8,144 nucleotides of DNA from an uncultured Mycoplasmatota bacterium (lineage in GTDB: Bacteria; Bacillota_I; Bacilli_A; RF39; UBA660): assembly GCA_947296775.1 (NCBI GenBank), contig CAMYRF010000027.1:1-8144 (forward strand), given 5' to 3'. The position numbers and the translations under genes were made by a program. This document shows, piece by piece, positions 5,826 through 8,144 of this stretch; positions within the stretch are counted from its first letter, which is position 1; each line of letters starts with the position of its first letter. The notes under the pieces are model-generated. The model was given only the letters and a program-made list of their open reading frames with translations. It made no database searches and was not told the DNA's origin.

Positions 5826-7143
5826 ACTTTGGTATTTAGTTAAAGTAAGTCTAAGCCATAAAATAAAAACAAAATGGTTTGTAGTTGCCAATGTACTTTT
5901 ATTAATTTTAATTGCAGGCTTAATTAATATTGATAGTGTTATTAAGATGTTTGGCGGTGACTTTGATAAAAAACAAGTAGTATATGTTATTGATAACTCA
6001 AATAAATCATATGAAGTTTTGAAACAACAAAATGAAAATTATTCTTCTTTATTTAATAGTGAAGATGAATCTAATTTTGAAATTAAGAAAACTACTGAAG
6101 AACCTAAAAAATTACTTTCTAAAAAAGATAATAAAGATGCGTGGGTTTTAGTATTTGAAAATAGTGATGAAAATGTTTTAAATGTTAAATTAATTTCCGA
6201 TGGATTTATTAATACTACTGATTATGCAGAAATTAGTACAATGGTTAATAATACTAAAAGTACAGTTGCTTTAGCTGAAACAAATATTGACCCAAATGAA
6301 CTTGCGAAAATTAGTACACCTGTTAAAATTGAAAGAGAAGTATTAGATGAAAATAAAAAAAGCGAAGATGAAAGCATGCAGATGATTATATCAACTGTAT
6401 TTCCAATTTTCATTTTACCTTTCTTTGCGTTAACTATATTCTTAGTTCAAATGATTGGCGCTGAAGTAAATGATGAAAAAACAACTAGAGGTATGGAAAT
6501 AATTATTTCTAATGTATCTCCTAAGATTCATTTACTTTCTAAAGTGATTTCAAGTAATTTATTTGTAATTATTCAAGGTTTACTTTTAGTCTTGTTTGCC
6601 TTTATTGGAGTAGGACTTAGAATTATGCTTGGAACTGGTGATATATCTAATATGGCTAGCATTGGTAATTTAGATATAGGGGAGACTTTATCTAGTTTCT
6701 TAACTAGTGAAATAGCAAGTCAACTTGTTTATATAATTCCATTAACTTTATTAATGATGGTTTTAACTTTTATTGCTTATTCATTACTTGCTGGAGTTTT
6801 GGCTTCAATGACTACTAACATTGAAGATTTCCAACAATTACAAACACCAATTATGATTATTTCATTATTAGGTTATTATTTAGCGATGATGGCTGGAGTA
6901 TTTGAAGGTTCATTATTTATTAAGGTATTTGCTTATGTACCATTTATTTCAGCAATACTTGCTCCTTGTTTACTTGTACTAGGGCAGTTTAGTTTATTAG
7001 AATTTGTAATCGCAATTATCTTAGTTGTATTTGTAATTTTCTTATTAGTTAAATACGGATTTAGAATTTATAAACAAGGTATTTTAAATTATTCTTCTAA
7101 AGGTTTATGGAAGAAAATGTTTAAAGCTTTAAAAAGTAAGTAG
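5815..7143 (+). CDS. ABC-2 type permease, NatB/YhaP family
   Basis: The 442-residue membrane subunit partners the preceding ATPase. Its topology is typical of ABC2_membrane_3 exporters. A cytosolic basic N-terminus and one span (about 21-40) are followed by a large polar extracytoplasmic domain (about 45-190, rich in Asp, Glu, Lys and Asn), then five or six further spans. Just after span 2 is the family-conserved cytosolic stretch EVNDEKTTRGMEIIISNVSP followed by LLSKVISS, where the ATPase couples to the permease. The C-terminus is basic (GLWKKMFKALKSK). The ATG at 5815 is chosen over the in-frame GTG at 5806 because GGTGAG (5805-5810) lies just upstream. There is no terminator of classical form after the stop, only a 10-bp hairpin before the tRNA gene. 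Exported substrate is unknown; nearby tiny hydrophobic peptides make a role in peptide export or immunity possible but untested. Confidence 0.93.
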   Translation: MKTKLWYLVKVSLSHKIKTKWFVVANVLLLILIAGLINIDSVIKMFGGDFDKKQVVYVIDNSNKSYEVLKQQNENYSSLFNSEDESNFEIKKTTEEPKKLLSKKDNKDAWVLVFENSDENVLNVKLISDGFINTTDYAEISTMVNNTKSTVALAETNIDPNELAKISTPVKIEREVLDENKKSEDESMQMIISTVFPIFILPFFALTIFLVQMIGAEVNDEKTTRGMEIIISNVSPKIHLLSKVISSNLFVIIQGLLLVLFAFIGVGLRIMLGTGDISNMASIGNLDIGETLSSFLTSEIASQLVYIIPLTLLMMVLTFIAYSLLAGVLASMTTNIEDFQQLQTPIMIISLLGYYLAMMAGVFEGSLFIKVFAYVPFISAILAPCLLVLGQFSLLEFVIAIILVVFVIFLLVKYGFRIYKQGILNYSSKGLWKKMFKALKSK

Positions 7144-7156
7144 TAATACTTACTTT
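7133..7156 (+). other. 10-bp hairpin with GUAA tetraloop between permease gene and tRNA-Leu
   Basis: AAAGTAAGTA (7133-7142) and TACTTACTTT (7147-7156) are perfectly complementary around a GTAA loop of GNRA type. It spans the permease stop codon and ends three bases before the tRNA. The absence of a following T-run argues against an efficient terminator. It may stabilise the mRNA end or be a processing site if the tRNA is cotranscribed. Confidence 0.6.
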
Positions 7157-7159
7157 CAT

Positions 7160-7245
7160 GCACGAGTGGTGGAATAGGTAGACACGCAGGCTTGAGGGGC
7201 TTGTGAACTTAGTTCGTGTGGGTTCAAGTCCCATCTCGTGCACCA
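7160..7245 (+). tRNA. tRNA-Leu (anticodon GAG)
   Basis: This class II tRNA reads CUC and CUU leucine codons. Acceptor arms GCACGAG (7160-7166) and CTCGTGC (7235-7241) pair perfectly, followed by the discriminator A and an encoded CCA end (7243-7245). The D-arm is the leucine-type GTGGAATAGGTAGACAC. The anticodon stem CAGGC/GCTTG (7187-7191, 7199-7203) carries loop TTGAGGG with anticodon GAG at 7194-7196. A long variable arm (GAAC-TTA-GTTC) and the TTCAAGT T-loop complete the fold. No dedicated promoter or terminator is evident, so it may be transcribed with the ABC operon. Confidence 0.97.
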
Positions 7246-7260
7246 TTTATTTTGTGATGT

Positions 7261-7289
7261 TTGATAAAAATATTGTTTTATGCTATAAT
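7261..7289 (+). promoter_or_regulatory. Promoter of small RNA 2
   Basis: TTGATA (7261-7266) and a perfect TATAAT (7284-7289) are spaced by exactly 17 bp, one of the best sigma-A matches in the window. There is no protein-coding gene on the plus strand for the next 450 bases, so it most likely drives a non-coding RNA starting near G7296. Confidence 0.75.
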
Positions 7290-7313
7290 GAATATGTCAA
7301 GGAAACTTGCATA

Positions 7314-7356
7314 AAATAAAAAAAGGGAACATTCAATATGCCATGTTGAGTGTTGC
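7314..7356 (-). terminator. Possible terminator of the peptide 2 mRNA
   Basis: Read on the minus strand, AACACTCA (7354-7347) pairs with TGAATGTT (7336-7329) with one C-A mismatch, plus flanking G-C pairs. CCC and TTTTTTTATTTT follow (down to about 7314). It would end the peptide 2 transcript after it has crossed most of small RNA 2. The mismatch lowers confidence. Confidence 0.4.
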
Positions 7357-7369
7357 CTATATAAGGTTA

Positions 7370-7406
7370 CCACCTAAATCATTGCTGAGTTAGGTGGATT
7401 TCTTTT
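7370..7406 (+). terminator. Intrinsic terminator of small RNA 2
   Basis: CCACCTAA (7370-7377) and TTAGGTGG (7390-7397) form a perfect 8-bp stem. An A-G mismatch and then TCA/TGA (7379-7381, 7386-7388) extend it around a TTGC loop. ATTTCTTTT follows. On the minus strand no T-run follows, so it is directional toward the plus strand. Confidence 0.78.
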
Positions 7407-7488
7407 ATATTAATACTATAAGTAGTAAAAATAGTAAAAGGAAGATAATTATTACTAAAGATAGAATTAAAAAATCCTTCTTGTTCAT
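7405..7488 (-). CDS. 27-residue hydrophobic membrane peptide, candidate type I toxin (copy 2)
   Basis: The minus-strand gene encodes MNKKDFLILSLV followed by an uninterrupted Leu/Ile/Phe/Val run to the last residue, predicted to be one transmembrane helix with Lys3, Lys4 and Asp5 outside the span. It is a paralogue of the peptide at 4671-4751: 15 of 26 aligned residues match, and the 5' coding bases GATTTTTTAAT are shared. The binding region GGGCGGTGAG gives GGCGG (7500-7496) seven bases before the ATG. GAAGGG is ten bases upstream, as in copy 1. It has its own promoter (7553-7581) and a structured leader of about 58 nt. A convergent RNA runs into its stop codon. I cannot assign it to a named toxin family. 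A regulatory or signalling membrane peptide is an alternative to a toxin. Confidence 0.7.
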   Translation of the reverse strand: MNKKDFLILSLVIIIFLLLFLLLIVLI

Positions 7489-7498
7489 GTTCTCACCG

Positions 7499-7533
7499 CC
7501 CTTCTTTTATGGAAGTTTGGCTCCACCCAACTT
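7499..7533 (-). promoter_or_regulatory. Competing leader hairpins upstream of peptide 2
   Basis: On the minus strand AAGTTGG (7533-7527) can pair with CCAAACTT (7520-7513) with one bulged base. CTTC (7515-7512), part of the same arm, can instead pair with GAAG (7504-7501) of the Shine-Dalgarno GAAGGG. The two structures share bases 7513-7515 and are mutually exclusive, so the leader could switch between hidden and open binding site. Confidence 0.4.
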
Positions 7534-7552
7534 ATTAAATGTTCCTAATGCA

Positions 7553-7581
7553 ATTATACTGCGAGTTAACCTGATAAACAA
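7553..7581 (-). promoter_or_regulatory. Promoter of peptide 2
   Basis: On the minus strand TTGTTT (7581-7576) lies 17 bp before a perfect TATAAT (7558-7553). The start is predicted near A7546, so the transcript begins AGGAACATT. Confidence 0.65.
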
Positions 7582-7623
7582 GCGAACAAGTTAAAGTTTT
7601 ATATAAAATACTAGAATTAATGT

Positions 7624-7658
7624 AAAATATCAATTTCAAAAGAAGTTGATATTTTTTT
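7624..7658 (+). terminator. Strong terminator-like hairpin upstream of the DUF6020-like gene
   Basis: Positions 7624-7637 pair with 7642-7655 in a 14-bp stem with one G-T wobble and an AAAA loop, running into a T-tract that ends at 7658. It insulates the downstream gene from plus-strand readthrough. No plus-strand gene ends immediately before it. Confidence 0.7.
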
Positions 7659-7686
7659 GCATTCTACGTTTCGTTTACTAAAAAAT

Positions 7687-7706
7687 ACTATTATTAAACT
7701 AATAGT
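7687..7706. repeat. 7-bp inverted repeat in the intergenic region
   Basis: ACTATTA (7687-7693) and TAATAGT (7700-7706) are perfect inverted copies around TTAAAC. It lies about 50 bases before the downstream gene and could be an operator or a weak minus-strand terminator (followed there by ATTTTTT). It may also be chance in such AT-rich sequence. Confidence 0.3.
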
Positions 7707-7757
7707 TCCTTAAAGTTTATTTAATAATTTTATAAAATGTTTTTGGAGGGAAGTTGT

Positions 7758-8144
7758 ATGAAAAAAATAATTACTTTATTATTATCTAGTTTATTTTCTT
7801 TATTTTTAATGATTGGTACTAGTTTTAAATTTTATAATAGTTTTGAATTAATAAGTAAAAATATTTTTACTTCTATTTTAATTTTTATATTAATGATATT
7901 TGTTTTTTATAAGTTAATATTTTGGCTTTATAAAATGTTTGATAATTATAATGGATTAGGCGATATTAAAATTTTTAAATTATTTAATGATAAACCTTTT
8001 TTAATTTCATTTATTGTTATTGTTTTGTGCTGGCTAGTTTATGTAATTGCATTTTATCCATGTATTTTATCACCTTATCCCAGTCATAAAATACTTCATT
8101 ATTTTGTGATTGATAATAAATTTTCTTATTATTCTGTTTTTCTT
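7758..8144 (+). CDS. DUF6020-like multi-spanning membrane protein (3' partial)
   Basis: The visible 129 codons stay open to the window edge. ATG at 7758 is preceded by GGAGGG (7745-7750) seven bases upstream. The N-terminus is basic and then hydrophobic. Three spans are visible at about residues 5-22, 36-58 and 83-103. The segment LCWLVYVIAFYPCILSPYPSHKI (about 91-113) resembles the diagnostic region of DUF6020 membrane proteins, which from memory usually reads W-L-P-Y-...-F-Y-P-G-...-S-P-D. Here Tyr replaces that Asp and Cys replaces that Gly. This region looks like the first extracytoplasmic loop of GT39-like membrane glycosyltransferases, so a role in wall or surface glycosylation is possible but not shown. 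A TATAAA at 7731-7736 may be its -10 box, with no convincing -35. Codons are extremely AT-rich. Family assignment is from recalled pattern, not a search. Confidence 0.68.
   Translation, partial: MKKIITLLLSSLFSLFLMIGTSFKFYNSFELISKNIFTSILIFILMIFVFYKLIFWLYKMFDNYNGLGDIKIFKLFNDKPFLISFIVIVLCWLVYVIAFYPCILSPYPSHKILHYFVIDNKFSYYSVFL

Larger units (their letters stand above)
7296..7406 (+). ncRNA. Small RNA convergent to peptide 2, candidate type I antitoxin (RNA 2)
   Basis: The RNA is about 110 nt, from the promoter at 7261-7289 to the terminator T-rich tail. It begins with a small GAAA-capped hairpin, CAAG-GAAA-CTTG (7298-7309). Next comes GGGAACATTCA (7326-7336), whose AACATTCA pairs with TGAGTGTT (7347-7354) over 8 bp with one wobble and is flanked by GG/CC. 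A linker leads to GGTTACCACCTAA and the terminator hairpin. Apart from the extra 5' hairpin and A-rich spacer, the order and key bases match RNA 1 at 4753-4831. The terminator's T-rich tail overlaps the 3' end of the opposing peptide gene, so a peptide 2 transcript running to the T-run at 7325-7314 (minus strand) would be antisense to most of it. It encodes no plausible protein. Confidence 0.68.

Noticed and set aside
6222..6413. Minus-strand open frame inside the permease gene
   Set aside because: Shadow of the extracytoplasmic domain coding region.
7221..7245. tRNA-Leu 3' end as an integration (att) site
   Set aside because: No second copy of the tRNA 3' sequence and no integrase in the window.
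7394..7594. Plus-strand 66-codon open frame
   Set aside because: It is the antisense shadow of peptide 2 and its leader, begins with a non-ATG codon without a binding site, and crosses the terminator of small RNA 2.

Overview
The window is AT-rich with AT-ending codons and Gram-positive-style ribosome binding sites and sigma-A promoters. This points to a low-GC Bacillota, perhaps an uncultured, host-associated Bacilli or Mycoplasmatota-like lineage. The exact taxon is inference. No mobile element, CRISPR array or prophage gene is visible. Terminated genes end in TAG (six) or TAA (three), never TGA.

Layout. (1) 1-1335: C-terminal part of a MATE-family exporter fused in frame to a cytidylate-kinase-like domain, ending in a terminator whose stem contains the stop codon. 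(2) 1417-4526: a probable operon of a type IV pilin-like protein, uppS, cdsA and rseP, followed by a terminator. UppS makes the C55 lipid carrier for wall polymers, CdsA makes CDP-diacylglycerol for phospholipids, and RseP is a site-2 intramembrane protease. The dxr gene often found between cdsA and rseP is absent. (3) 4549-4866: a compact cassette with a 26-residue hydrophobic peptide gene on the plus strand and a convergent small RNA on the minus strand. (4) 4874-7143: a NatA/YhaQ-type ABC ATPase and its NatB/YhaP-type permease, overlapping by 11 nt. (5) 7133-7245: a hairpin, then tRNA-Leu(GAG). (6) 7261-7581: a second cassette, mirror image of the first, with a small RNA on the plus strand and a 27-residue hydrophobic peptide on the minus strand. 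(7) 7624-8144: a strong terminator and the start of a DUF6020-like membrane protein cut by the window edge.

The most interesting content is the pair of cassettes. The two peptides share the N-terminal pattern M-[SN]-K-K-D-F-L-I followed by one membrane span. The two convergent RNAs share a 5' hairpin starting GGGAA, a right arm ending GCC, a short linker and a GGTnAnCAC-type terminator hairpin. Each RNA has its own sigma-A-like promoter. This is the architecture of type I toxin-antitoxin loci, but I do not recognise the peptide family. The toxin and antitoxin roles are inferred from architecture only.
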